Shown piece after piece: positions 23,075 through 31,306 of a stretch of 34,296 bases of DNA. The DNA lies in contig JAGHER010000168.1 in the NCBI GenBank assembly GCA_017889125.1, forward strand, positions 1 through 34,296. Reading direction: 5' to 3'. Every line of letters starts with the position of its first letter. The first letter of the stretch is position 1. Origin of the DNA: Lachnospiraceae bacterium. GTDB taxonomy: Bacteria > Bacillota > Clostridia > Lachnospirales > Lachnospiraceae. Made by a program: the position numbers and the translations under genes. The notes below the pieces were generated by a model. The model did no database searches. It was not told the origin of the DNA and worked only from the letters and a program-made list of their open reading frames with translations.

Positions 23075-24349
23075 GTGATTAAAAAAGAGATGATTGCCAT
23101 GCTTTTAGCAGGCGGGCAGGGAAGCCGTCTGGGTGTTCTTACCGCTAAGGTAGCTAAACCTGCGGTATCATTTGGGGGAAAATACCGCATTATCGACTTC
23201 CCGTTGAGCAACTGCATCAATTCGGGCGTGGATACCGTGGGCGTACTTACCCAGTACCAGCCTTTGCGTTTGAACGCGCATATTGGAATCGGCATTCCGT
23301 GGGATCTGGACAGAAACGTAGGCGGTGTTACCGTTCTTCCTCCTTATGAGAGGAGCAAGGGCAGCGACTGGTACACCGGCACAGCCAATGCCATCTACCA
23401 GAACATGGAGTATATGGAGACCTATAATCCCGATTACGTCCTGATTTTATCCGGAGATCATATCTATAAGATGGATTATGAGGTTATGCTGGACTACCAC
23501 AAGGCGAACAATGCTGACATTACCATTGCCGCCATGCCGGTACCCATTGAGGAAGCCAGCCGTTTCGGCGTGGTAATTACCGATGAGAACAACCGCATCA
23601 CGGAGTTTGAGGAGAAGCCGGCTCACCCCAGGAGCAACCTGGCATCCATGGGCATCTATATTTTCAGCTGGCCTGTACTGCGGGATGCGCTGCTTGCCAT
23701 GAAGGACGAGCCGGGCTGTGACTTCGGAAAGCATATCATCCCCTACTGCCACGGAAAGGGCGACCGGGTATTTGCCTATGAGTACAATGGATACTGGAAG
23801 GATGTAGGTACCCTGGGCTCCTACTGGGAGGCCAATATGGAGCTGATCGACATTATTCCGGAGTTCAACCTGTACGAGGAATACTGGCGGATCTACACCA
23901 AGAGTGATATTATCCCGCCTCAGTACGTAGCGCCGGAGGCAAAGATCGAGCGCTGCATCATCGGTGAGGGAAGCGAGATCTGGGGCGAGGTGACCAATTC
24001 GGTTATCGGCGCCGGTGTTACTATCGAGAAGGGCGCGGTTGTACACGATTCCATTATCATGCAGGGCGCGCATATCGGCGCCGGAGCCAAGGTGACCAAG
24101 GCGATCATTGCCGAGGATGTGAAGATCGGCGCCGGAGCGGAGCTTGGCGTTGGAGAATATGCCCCCAGCACCTACAATCCCAAGGTATACCAGTTTGACC
24201 TGGTGACCGTAGGCGAGCATTCCGTGATCCCGGACAATGTTAAGATTGGAAAGAATACAGCCATATCCGGCGTGACCACTGCAGAGGATTATCCCGACGG
24301 CGCGCTGGCAAGCGGAGACTACATAGTAAAGGCAGGTGGCGCAAAATGA
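23075..24349 (+). CDS. glgC: Glucose-1-phosphate adenylyltransferase (ADP-glucose pyrophosphorylase)
   Basis: The 424-residue enzyme makes ADP-glucose from glucose-1-phosphate and ATP, the committed step of glycogen synthesis. Landmarks are [15 protein letters not shown] (nucleotide binding), [40 protein letters not shown] (metal Asp), FEEKPAHP, and a left-handed beta-helix at the C-terminus (hexapeptides such as [13 protein letters not shown] and [12 protein letters not shown]). I chose GTG 23075 (reads [10 protein letters not shown]) because AAGAGGTG precedes it by 5 bases; an ATG upstream at 23039 has no site. The stop overlaps the glgD start by 4 bases, so the two subunits are co-translated. 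Confidence 0.96.
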   Translation: MIKKEMIAMLLAGGQGSRLGVLTAKVAKPAVSFGGKYRIIDFPLSNCINSGVDTVGVLTQYQPLRLNAHIGIGIPWDLDRNVGGVTVLPPYERSKGSDWYTGTANAIYQNMEYMETYNPDYVLILSGDHIYKMDYEVMLDYHKANNADITIAAMPVPIEEASRFGVVITDENNRITEFEEKPAHPRSNLASMGIYIFSWPVLRDALLAMKDEPGCDFGKHIIPYCHGKGDRVFAYEYNGYWKDVGTLGSYWEANMELIDIIPEFNLYEEYWRIYTKSDIIPPQYVAPEAKIERCIIGEGSEIWGEVTNSVIGAGVTIEKGAVVHDSIIMQGAHIGAGAKVTKAIIAEDVKIGAGAELGVGEYAPSTYNPKVYQFDLVTVGEHSVIPDNVKIGKNTAISGVTTAEDYPDGALASGDYIVKAGGAK

Positions 24350-25467
24350 GAGCAATCGGTATCGTTTTGGCAGGCGGCAACAGCAAGAGGATGAGAGAGC
24401 TTTCAAATAAGCGGGCCATCGCCGCCATGCCGGTAGCCGGAAGCTACCGGAGCATTGATTTTGCATTAAGCAATATGACCAATTCCCACATTCAGACAGT
24501 GGCAGTGTTTACCCAGTACAATTCCCGCTCTCTGAATCTGCACTTAAGCTCCTCCAAGTGGTGGGACTTCGGACGGAAGCAGGGCGGTCTGTATGTGTTC
24601 ACGCCCACCATCACGGCCCAGAGCAGTGACTGGTACCGGGGCACGGCAGATGCGTTGTATCAGAACCTGAATTTCTTAAAGACCAGCCATGAGCCCTATG
24701 TGGTAATTGCCGCCGGCGACGGCGTATATAAGCTGGATTACAATAAGGTTCTGGAGTATCACATTGAGAAGAAGGCGGATATTACCGTGGTCTGCAAGCG
24801 GATGCGGGAAGGGGAGGATGTTACCCGCTTTGGCTGCGTAAAGATCAATGATGACGGCCGGATCGTGGACTTTGAGGAGAAGCCCATGGTTTCCGATGCC
24901 AATACCATCTCCTGCGGTATCTACGTGATCCGCCGCCGCCAGCTGATCGAGCTCATCGAGCGGTGTGCGGCAGAGGACCGGTATGATTTCGTTAAGGATA
25001 TCCTGGTTCGGTATAAGAACCTTAAGCGGATCTACGCATACAAGATGGATACCTACTGGAGCAATATCGCATCTGTTGAGTCTTATTATGAGACCAACAT
25101 GGACTTCCTGAAGCCGGAGGTGCGGGATTATTTCTTTAAGCAGTATCCAGATGTGTATTCGAAGATTGATGATCTTCCCCCGGCCAAGTACAATCCGGGA
25201 GCACAGGTCCGCAACAGCCTGATTTCCAGCGGATCCATCATCAATGGCACGGTGGAGAATTCTGTATTATTTAAGAAGGTTTATATTGGAAACAACTGTG
25301 TGATCAAAAATTCCATTATCCTCAATGATGTTTACATCGGCGACAACACGGTGATTGAGAACTGCATCGTGGAGAGCAGAGATACCATCCGGGCGAATAC
25401 TACCCATATCGGTACGCCGGAGAACATCAAGATCGTAGTGGAGAAGAACGAGAGATATACGGTATAG
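24346..25467 (+). CDS. glgD: GlgD, regulatory/non-catalytic subunit of ADP-glucose pyrophosphorylase
   Basis: The 373-residue protein is the Firmicutes-specific partner of GlgC. It keeps the fold ([61 protein letters not shown]) and a shorter beta-helix end ([24 protein letters not shown]). The catalytic region is altered relative to GlgC: GDGVY replaces GDHIY. In other Firmicutes the GlgC/GlgD pair is far more active than GlgC alone. Its start overlaps the glgC stop (ATGA). Confidence 0.95.
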   Translation: MRAIGIVLAGGNSKRMRELSNKRAIAAMPVAGSYRSIDFALSNMTNSHIQTVAVFTQYNSRSLNLHLSSSKWWDFGRKQGGLYVFTPTITAQSSDWYRGTADALYQNLNFLKTSHEPYVVIAAGDGVYKLDYNKVLEYHIEKKADITVVCKRMREGEDVTRFGCVKINDDGRIVDFEEKPMVSDANTISCGIYVIRRRQLIELIERCAAEDRYDFVKDILVRYKNLKRIYAYKMDTYWSNIASVESYYETNMDFLKPEVRDYFFKQYPDVYSKIDDLPPAKYNPGAQVRNSLISSGSIINGTVENSVLFKKVYIGNNCVIKNSIILNDVYIGDNTVIENCIVESRDTIRANTTHIGTPENIKIVVEKNERYTV

Positions 25468-25501
25468 GGGCCGAAATTACAAGACGGAGGGGTTTATAAA
25501 C

Positions 25502-25783
25502 ATGCAGATAACAGATGTAAGAGTTAGACGGATCGAAAAAGAAGGAAAGATGAAGGCCATCGTTTCCATTACGCTGGATAATGAATTTGTTATTCATGAT
25601 ATTAAGGTTATTGAGGGTGAAAAGGGACTGTTTATTGCCATGCCCAGCCGGAAGGCAGCAGACGGCGAGTACAGGGATATTGCACATCCCATTAATTCCA
25701 ACACCAGGGATATGATCCAGGGTGTGATTCTGGACAAGTATGAATCCACTTTGCTGGAGGCAGCAGAGGAGACCTATGCTTAA
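25502..25783 (+). CDS. spoVG: SpoVG family regulator
   Basis: The 93-residue protein opens [20 protein letters not shown] and carries the family core [20 protein letters not shown] and [18 protein letters not shown]. SpoVG proteins bind DNA or RNA and affect septation, sporulation and virulence in Firmicutes. Length is typical (84-97 residues). Start ATG 25502 follows GGAGGGG. It sits 34 bp after glgD on the same strand with no promoter between, so it is probably the last gene of the glgC-glgD transcript. A strong terminator follows. The pairing with glycogen genes is a point of interest, since glycogen storage often accompanies sporulation. Confidence 0.95.
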   Translation: MQITDVRVRRIEKEGKMKAIVSITLDNEFVIHDIKVIEGEKGLFIAMPSRKAADGEYRDIAHPINSNTRDMIQGVILDKYESTLLEAAEETYA

Positions 25784-25814
25784 GCCCCGGAGGGCACAGA
25801 ACGGGAGATGAGAA

Positions 25815-25863
25815 GGAGCAGTTGGAAAGCCGCAAAAAGGCAGTTTTCTGACTGCTCTTTTTT
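25815..25863 (+). terminator. Rho-independent terminator after spoVG
   Basis: GAGCAGT (25816-25822) pairs with ACTGCTC (25851-25857), with smaller pairings inside, followed by TTTTTT. Confidence 0.8.
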
Positions 25864-25894
25864 CAGTACATGCTTTATTTATCGTCCCACTCCA

Positions 25895-25923
25895 TTGGCA
25901 AAATCAGGATTTTACTATATAAT
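25895..25923 (+). promoter_or_regulatory. Promoter of the LytTR regulator gene
   Basis: TTGGCA (25895-25900), 17 bp, TATAAT (25918-25923). Transcription would start near 25930. Confidence 0.65.
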
Positions 25924-25941
25924 TTAGTTGTTCAGGACGAA

Positions 25942-26007
25942 AGATAGGCGGTGCAGACAGGGGAGATTGTGCCAGCTGATGGCATGTTTTTGCACTTGCA
26001 CCTATCT
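25942..26007 (+). promoter_or_regulatory. Structured leader of the LytTR regulator gene
   Basis: AGATA (25942-25946) pairs with TATCT (26003-26007), and GGTGCA (25950-25955) with TGCACC (25997-26002), leaving a 3-base bulge. A smaller TGCC/GGCA hairpin lies inside. The fold ends just before the ribosome site region, so it could control translation. No known riboswitch was recognised. Confidence 0.45.
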
Positions 26008-26030
26008 CGGAGGAACAAAGGAGTGTATAT

Positions 26031-26795
26031 ATGAGGGTAGCGGTTTGTGACCCGGAGCAGCAGGTTTTAGAGCAGCTGGCAGCCTGGGTCCGAAATATGG
26101 ACTTTGTGAGCCGGTGCGATACCTTTTCCATGCTTTCCAAGGTCATCAGAGCGGTGGAGCTGGGCGGGGATTACGATATTATCCTGATGGCGGTAGGCTG
26201 GGGCCAGGAGTATGACGGAGTGGATGCGGCCAGACGGATTGGCCAGCTGGATGCCAGGGCGAAGATTATTTATATGGGCGATGGGGCCCAGACGGATGTG
26301 CAGGAGCTTTTCTTAAGTCCGGCCAATCTAAGCGGCTTTCTCATCAAACCGGTGAAGCTTTCCATGCTGGAGCGGAATTTCCGTAAGGCTCTGGCCACCA
26401 GCCAGAAGCCCAGGGACCGGCGTCTGGAGATTAAGTACAAGAATGAGACAGCGGCAGTGCTGTATGAGGATATTACTTATCTGGAGAGCATGGGGCATCT
26501 GGTGGTGATCCACACCAGGCAGCGGGATTACCATTCTTATGACCGGCTGGAGCGGATGCTTAAGGTTTTGCCCAGCTATTTCCTTCACTGCCATAAGAGC
26601 TACGCGGTGAATATGAATTATGTCCGGAATATGGATAAGAAGCGGGTTATCCTGCTCAGCGGGAAAGAGATTCCCATAAGCCGGGCCCGGTATAATGAGA
26701 GCCGGGAGCGGTATCTGGTTTATATGGATGAGCTTCTTTTGGCGGTGAAGAACCGGAATACAGGGGAGCTGGAGGCCGGCGCAGAGAATGGATGA
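26031..26795 (+). CDS. LytTR-type response regulator with degenerate receiver
   Basis: The 254-residue protein has a CheY-like N-terminal domain (about 1-120) and a LytTR DNA-binding domain (about 135-235: LEIKYKNETAAVLYEDITYL, HCHKSYAVNMNYV, EIPISRARYNE). In the receiver, the phosphoacceptor strand reads DIILMAVGWG, with Ala where Asp is expected. The acidic pocket is reduced to CDPEQ; the conserved lysine remains (FLIKPVK). It therefore probably acts without phosphorylation, or through dimerisation or a ligand. No histidine kinase is nearby, which fits. Start ATG 26031 follows AAAGGAG. LytTR proteins usually control exported or wall functions; targets here are unknown. Confidence 0.87.
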   Translation: MRVAVCDPEQQVLEQLAAWVRNMDFVSRCDTFSMLSKVIRAVELGGDYDIILMAVGWGQEYDGVDAARRIGQLDARAKIIYMGDGAQTDVQELFLSPANLSGFLIKPVKLSMLERNFRKALATSQKPRDRRLEIKYKNETAAVLYEDITYLESMGHLVVIHTRQRDYHSYDRLERMLKVLPSYFLHCHKSYAVNMNYVRNMDKKRVILLSGKEIPISRARYNESRERYLVYMDELLLAVKNRNTGELEAGAENG

Positions 26796-26839
26796 GTTGA
26801 GCCAAAAGGGCCGCCTGCCAAAAGAACCAAAAGTTCTAT

Positions 26840-26868
26840 TTGCTTTTTTTCTTCATCTTTCGTATAAT
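26840..26868 (+). promoter_or_regulatory. Promoter of pth-mfd
   Basis: TTGCTT (26840-26845), 17 bp, TATAAT (26863-26868), placing the start near 26875. Confidence 0.6.
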
Positions 26869-26886
26869 AGACGCAAGCATAAGATA

Positions 26887-26907
26887 CCCGGCATCGCAGA
26901 TGCCGGG
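26887..26907 (+). terminator. Strong hairpin in the pth leader, possible attenuator
   Basis: CCCGGCATC (26887-26895) pairs perfectly with GATGCCGGG (26899-26907) around GCA, followed by CCTTTCTGC. It begins about 12 bases after the predicted transcription start. The T-tract is short, so it may act as a 5' stabilising hairpin or as a partial terminator of read-through from the LytTR gene. Confidence 0.5.
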
Positions 26908-26958
26908 CCTTTCTGCGTGAGCAGACATGTCTACTTGGAAAGGAATGGGAAAACAGAT

Positions 26959-27543
26959 ATGTATATAATCGCAGGATTGGGGAATCCCACTAAGGAATAC
27001 GAAAAGACCCGGCACAACGCAGGCTTTGATACCATGGATATCCTGGCGGATAAGCTGGGGGTGAGCATTCAGGAGAGAAAGCATAAGGCGCTGTGCGCCA
27101 AAGGGATCATTGGCGGAGAAAAGGTCCTTCTGATGAAGCCCCAGACCTTTATGAACTTAAGCGGGGAGAGCATCCGGGATGCGGCGGATTTCTATAAGGT
27201 GGATCCGGAGCATATTATTATTCTGTATGACGATATCAGCCTGGAGGTGGGGCAGCTGCGGATCCGTGGGAAGGGCAGTGCCGGCGGACACAATGGAATC
27301 AAAAGCATCATCGCTCACCTGGGAACCCAGGAATTTCCCCGGGTGAAGATCGGCGTGGGGGCAAAGCCCGACCGGATGGATCTGGCTGATTACGTGCTCA
27401 GCCGTTTTTCCCAGACGGACCGGAGCGTGATGGAGGATGCCTTCCATGAGGCTGCAGACGCGGCGCAGATGATTATTCTGGAGGGATGCGCCGCCGCCAT
27501 GAACCGCTACAACGGTGGGAGGAAACAATGCAGAACGCTTTGA
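26959..27543 (+). CDS. pth: Peptidyl-tRNA hydrolase
   Basis: The 194-residue enzyme releases peptides from stalled peptidyl-tRNA and recycles tRNA; it is normally essential. Landmarks are MYIIAGLGNPTKEYEKTRHN (catalytic His and Asn), LLMKPQTFMNLSGESI, ILYDDISLEVGQLRIRGKGS (catalytic Asp) and GSAGGHNGIKSII. Length equals the family norm. I chose ATG 26959 over the open frame reaching back to 26788, whose first 57 codons cross the promoter and hairpin. Its stop lies inside the mfd start region (16-base overlap), an arrangement (pth-mfd) common in Firmicutes. Confidence 0.96.
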   Translation: MYIIAGLGNPTKEYEKTRHNAGFDTMDILADKLGVSIQERKHKALCAKGIIGGEKVLLMKPQTFMNLSGESIRDAADFYKVDPEHIIILYDDISLEVGQLRIRGKGSAGGHNGIKSIIAHLGTQEFPRVKIGVGAKPDRMDLADYVLSRFSQTDRSVMEDAFHEAADAAQMIILEGCAAAMNRYNGGRKQCRTL

Positions 27544-30500
27544 TGGAGCTGAAGGAGTATGAGGACCTGCAGCAGGCCATCCTTAAAGGAAAGGGGCCTG
27601 TGCAGGCCACCGGCACACTGGATTCTCAGAAGGTTCATCTGATGTACCGGCTGGGCCAGAGTTTTCGCTGGAAGCTGGTGGTAACTTATGACGAGACCAG
27701 GGCCAGAGAGATTTATGAGGATTATCGGAATTTTACCAGGCAGGTTTGGCTTTATCCGGCAAAGGACCTGCTTTTTTATGCTGCCGATATTCACGGAAAT
27801 CTTATGACCAAGCAGCGGATGCAGGTGTTAAAAGCCATCATGGAGGAGAAGGAAGGGGTGGTGGTCACCACCCTGGACGGCCTGATGGATCACCTTCTGC
27901 CCCTCTCCCATATGGAGGAGCAGACCATCTGGGTGGAGGCGGGACAGCAGCTGGACCTGGCCTGGATGAAGGAGCAGCTGGTGCGGCTGGGCTACGAGCG
28001 CACCGGCCAGGTGGACGGCATGGGCCAGTTCTCCGTCCGCGGCGGCATCGTGGACATCTTCCCCCTGACGGAGGAATTTCCCGTGCGCATCGAGCTGTGG
28101 GACGATGAGGTGGATTCCATCCGCAGCTTTGACCTGGAAAGCCAGCGCTCCATCGAGCAGCTGGAGTACGTGCGCCTTTACCCGGCTCAGGAGGCGGTGC
28201 TGACCCGCAGCCAGATTGAGGACGGTATTGAACGGCTGCGGAAGGAAAGCGAGGAGAGCCGGAAGGTTTTCCGGAAAAATGGAAAGCTGGAGGAAGGACA
28301 TCGGATTTTCAGCCTTATTGAGGAATTTACGGAGAATCTGAAGGATGGATGCTTTCCGGGAAGTCTGGACGGCTATATTAATTATTTCTGCCCCGACACC
28401 GTTTCCTTCCTGCGGTATTTCCCGGAGAAGGATACCTTGCTTTTCCTGGATGAGCCGGTGCGCCTTCAGGAAAAGGGCAATGCGGTGGAGACGGAATTTC
28501 GGGAGAGCATGAGCCAGCGTCTGGAGAAGGGCTATCTTTTAGGCGGCCAGACGGGGCTTTTGTATGGGGCAAAGGAGATTTTGGCCGGGCTTCAGCGGGA
28601 AACCACGGTGTACCTCACCGGTCTGGATCAGCGCCTGCCCGGATTTGCGGTAAAGGATAAATTTGCCTTTACGGTGAAAAATGTCAATTCTTATCAGAAC
28701 GGCTTTGACTTTCTGATTAAAGACCTGACTGCATGGAAGCGGGAGGGCTACCGGGTGATCCTTCTCACGGCCTCCCGCACCAGAGCCGGACGTCTGGCCA
28801 GGGATCTGCGGGATTATGAATTGAATGCTTTTTCCGTGGAGCCGGAGAGTGGGAGCGGGTTTGGGCCGGGAACCAGGGTTGGTACAGGGTTCGGGCCGGG
28901 GCCGGAAACTGGAAGCAGTGCTGGATTCGGGCTGACAGCTGGTGCTGGCGCTGGGCTAGATGCGGAAGCGAGGGCCAAGTCTGGCGCCGATGCCAGCAGG
29001 CAGTCTGGTATCGGCCAGGACGCCGATAGCCAGATCCGGCAATATGAGAACTCCCAGGATGAATCCCAGGACGCTTTCTCTCCCGGCATGGACATGGCGG
29101 AGGCCAAGGTACAGCCGGGTCAAATCCTGGTAACCTACGGAAACCTCCACCGGGGCTTCGAGTACCCTCTCTTAAAGCTGGTGATTATCACCGAGGGCGA
29201 TCTCTTCGGCGTGGAGAAGAAGCGGCGGAAGCGGAAAAAGGCTGCCTATGAGGGGACAAAGATTGCCAGCTTTTCCGACCTGGCTGTGGGCGACTACGTG
29301 GTGCACGAGGATCACGGCCTTGGCATCTACCTGGGCATCGAGAAGATCCAGCGGGACCGGGTGACGAAGGATTACCTGAAAATCGAGTACGGCGACGGCG
29401 GAAAGCTTTATATTCCTGCTACCCGTCTGGACAGGATTCAGAAGTATGCCGGTTCCCAGGCCAAGGCGCCGAAGCTGAACAAACTGGGCTCCCCGGAGTG
29501 GAAAAAGACCAAGACAAAGGTAAAAAAAGAGGTTCAGCAGATTGCCAGGGACTTAGTGGAGCTTTACGCGGCCAGACAGGCCACTGACGGCTACCAGTAC
29601 GGGCCGGACACGGTGTGGCAGAGGGAATTTGAGGAGCTGTTCCCCTACGAGGAGACGGAGGATCAGCTGGATGCCATCCAGTCGGCCAAGAAGGATATGG
29701 AGAGCCGCAAGATTATGGACCGGCTCATCTGCGGCGACGTGGGCTACGGAAAGACCGAGGTGGCTCTGCGGGTAGCCTTCAAGGCCGTACAGGAAAGCCG
29801 CCAGGTGGTATACCTGGTGCCCACCACTATCCTTGCCCAGCAGCATTACAATACCTTCGTCCAGCGGATGAAGGATTTCCCCGTGCGGGTGGATATGCTT
29901 TCCCGCTTCCGCACCCAGGCCCAGCAGAAGAAGACCCTGGAGGATCTGCGGAAAGGTATGGTGGACATCGTCATCGGCACCCACCGGGTACTGTCCAAAG
30001 ACGTGCAGTTTAAGAACCTGGGCCTGCTGATTATCGACGAGGAGCAGCGCTTCGGCGTTACTCACAAGGAAAAGATCAAAAAATTAAAGGAAAATGTGGA
30101 CGTCCTCACCCTGACGGCCACGCCCATTCCCCGGACGCTGCATATGAGCCTGGTGGGCATCCGGGATATGAGCGTCTTAGAGGAGCCGCCGGTGGACCGC
30201 CTTCCCATCCAGACCTACGTGATGGAATATAATGAAGAGATGGTGCGGGAGGCCATCCAGCGTGAGCTTTCCCGGAACGGACAGGTGTATTACGTCTACA
30301 ACCGGGTCAATGACATTGAGGAGCTGGCTGGACGCATCCAGAAGCTGGTGCCGGAGGCCAATGTGGTCTATGCCCACGGCCAGATGAGCGAGCGGCAGCT
30401 GGAGCGGATTATGTCTGATTTTGTCAACGGGGAGATCGATGTGCTGGTGTCCACCACCATCATTGAGACGGGGCTGGATATCCCCAATGCCAATACCATG

Positions 30501-31304
30501 ATTATCCACGATGCCGACCGGATGGGTCTTTCCCAGCTTTACCAGCTGCGGGGCCGTGTGGGCCGCTCCAGCCGCACCTCCTACGCCTTCCTCATGTACC
30601 GGCGGGACAAGATTCTGCGGGAGGAGGCGGAGAAGCGCCTTCAGGCCATCCGGGAATTTACGGAGCTGGGCTCCGGCATCAAGATAGCTATGCGGGATCT
30701 GGAGATCCGCGGTGCGGGAAATGTCCTGGGGGCGGAGCAGCACGGCCACATGGACGCCGTGGGCTATGATCTTTACTGCAAGCTCCTGAACCAGGCGGTG
30801 CTGGCCCTGAAGGGACAGAAGGACCGGGATGAGGAAGATTTTGAGACGGCGGTGGAATGTGATATTGACGCCTACATTCCGGCAGATTATATTAAGAATG
30901 AATATCAGAAGCTGGATATCTACAAGCGCATCTCGGCCATTGAGAATGAGGAAGAGGAGTTTGATATGCGGGATGAGCTCATCGACCGGTTCGGCGATAT
31001 CCCTAAGTCCGTGGAAAACCTTCTTACCATTGCGGCCATGAAGGCCATGGCCCATCAGGTCTATGTGACGGAAGCGGCCATCGGCAGAAATGAATTTAAG
31101 CTGAGCTTTTATCCCAAGGCCAAATTAAACCCGGAGGCCATTACCCGGGTGGTGACGGATTATCAGGGAAGATTAACCATGTCCTTCCAGGATGCGCCGG
31201 TGCTTCTGTGGAAGTCACGGGAGAAAAATGTGACGGTGGCCGATATGGTTGGACAGGTGAAGGAAGTACTGAAGAAGCTTATGGAGTATGGAAAGGAGCA
31301 GTAA
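27528..31304 (+). CDS. mfd: Transcription-repair coupling factor Mfd
   Basis: The 1258-residue protein frees RNA polymerase stalled at DNA damage and recruits UvrA. Domains in order: UvrB-like N-terminal module (about 1-430); a CarD-like polymerase-interaction domain (about 583-645, [20 protein letters not shown]); superfamily 2 translocase with Walker [10 protein letters not shown] (about 735), DEEQRFG box, SATIPRT-like TATPIPRT and QLRGRVGRS; and the TRCF C-terminal domain. It is longer than the usual 1150-1180 because of a Gly/Ala-rich insert (about 438-523). Start ATG 27528 follows GGGAGGA and overlaps pth. The next gene begins 2 bases after the stop. Confidence 0.96.
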   Translation: MQNALMELKEYEDLQQAILKGKGPVQATGTLDSQKVHLMYRLGQSFRWKLVVTYDETRAREIYEDYRNFTRQVWLYPAKDLLFYAADIHGNLMTKQRMQVLKAIMEEKEGVVVTTLDGLMDHLLPLSHMEEQTIWVEAGQQLDLAWMKEQLVRLGYERTGQVDGMGQFSVRGGIVDIFPLTEEFPVRIELWDDEVDSIRSFDLESQRSIEQLEYVRLYPAQEAVLTRSQIEDGIERLRKESEESRKVFRKNGKLEEGHRIFSLIEEFTENLKDGCFPGSLDGYINYFCPDTVSFLRYFPEKDTLLFLDEPVRLQEKGNAVETEFRESMSQRLEKGYLLGGQTGLLYGAKEILAGLQRETTVYLTGLDQRLPGFAVKDKFAFTVKNVNSYQNGFDFLIKDLTAWKREGYRVILLTASRTRAGRLARDLRDYELNAFSVEPESGSGFGPGTRVGTGFGPGPETGSSAGFGLTAGAGAGLDAEARAKSGADASRQSGIGQDADSQIRQYENSQDESQDAFSPGMDMAEAKVQPGQILVTYGNLHRGFEYPLLKLVIITEGDLFGVEKKRRKRKKAAYEGTKIASFSDLAVGDYVVHEDHGLGIYLGIEKIQRDRVTKDYLKIEYGDGGKLYIPATRLDRIQKYAGSQAKAPKLNKLGSPEWKKTKTKVKKEVQQIARDLVELYAARQATDGYQYGPDTVWQREFEELFPYEETEDQLDAIQSAKKDMESRKIMDRLICGDVGYGKTEVALRVAFKAVQESRQVVYLVPTTILAQQHYNTFVQRMKDFPVRVDMLSRFRTQAQQKKTLEDLRKGMVDIVIGTHRVLSKDVQFKNLGLLIIDEEQRFGVTHKEKIKKLKENVDVLTLTATPIPRTLHMSLVGIRDMSVLEEPPVDRLPIQTYVMEYNEEMVREAIQRELSRNGQVYYVYNRVNDIEELAGRIQKLVPEANVVYAHGQMSERQLERIMSDFVNGEIDVLVSTTIIETGLDIPNANTMIIHDADRMGLSQLYQLRGRVGRSSRTSYAFLMYRRDKILREEAEKRLQAIREFTELGSGIKIAMRDLEIRGAGNVLGAEQHGHMDAVGYDLYCKLLNQAVLALKGQKDRDEEDFETAVECDIDAYIPADYIKNEYQKLDIYKRISAIENEEEEFDMRDELIDRFGDIPKSVENLLTIAAMKAMAHQVYVTEAAIGRNEFKLSFYPKAKLNPEAITRVVTDYQGRLTMSFQDAPVLLWKSREKNVTVADMVGQVKEVLKKLMEYGKEQ
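28845..29093 (+). repeat. Low-complexity Gly/Ala/Ser-rich insert coding region within mfd
   Basis: About 83 codons encode a stretch with repeated GFGPG and GAG-type motifs ([16 protein letters not shown], then [17 protein letters not shown]), turning acidic and polar towards its end. GGGTTTGGGCCGGG and GGGTTCGGGCCGGG recur about 36 bases apart in the DNA, consistent with tandem duplication. It lies between the UvrB-like module and the CarD-like domain, a linker position where extra length can be tolerated. Confidence 0.75.
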
Positions 31305-31306
31305 TT

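Noticed and set aside
23447-24466. 339-codon open frame on the minus strand
   Set aside because: Shadow of glgC, whose frame is fully conserved with a known family.
26788-26958. 57-codon N-terminal extension of pth
   Set aside because: It spans the pth promoter and leader hairpin, and Pth proteins begin at the MYIIAGLGNP region.
30177-31055. 292-codon open frame on the minus strand
   Set aside because: Shadow of the mfd translocase and C-terminal domains; His/Leu-rich as expected from antisense of a GC-rich gene.
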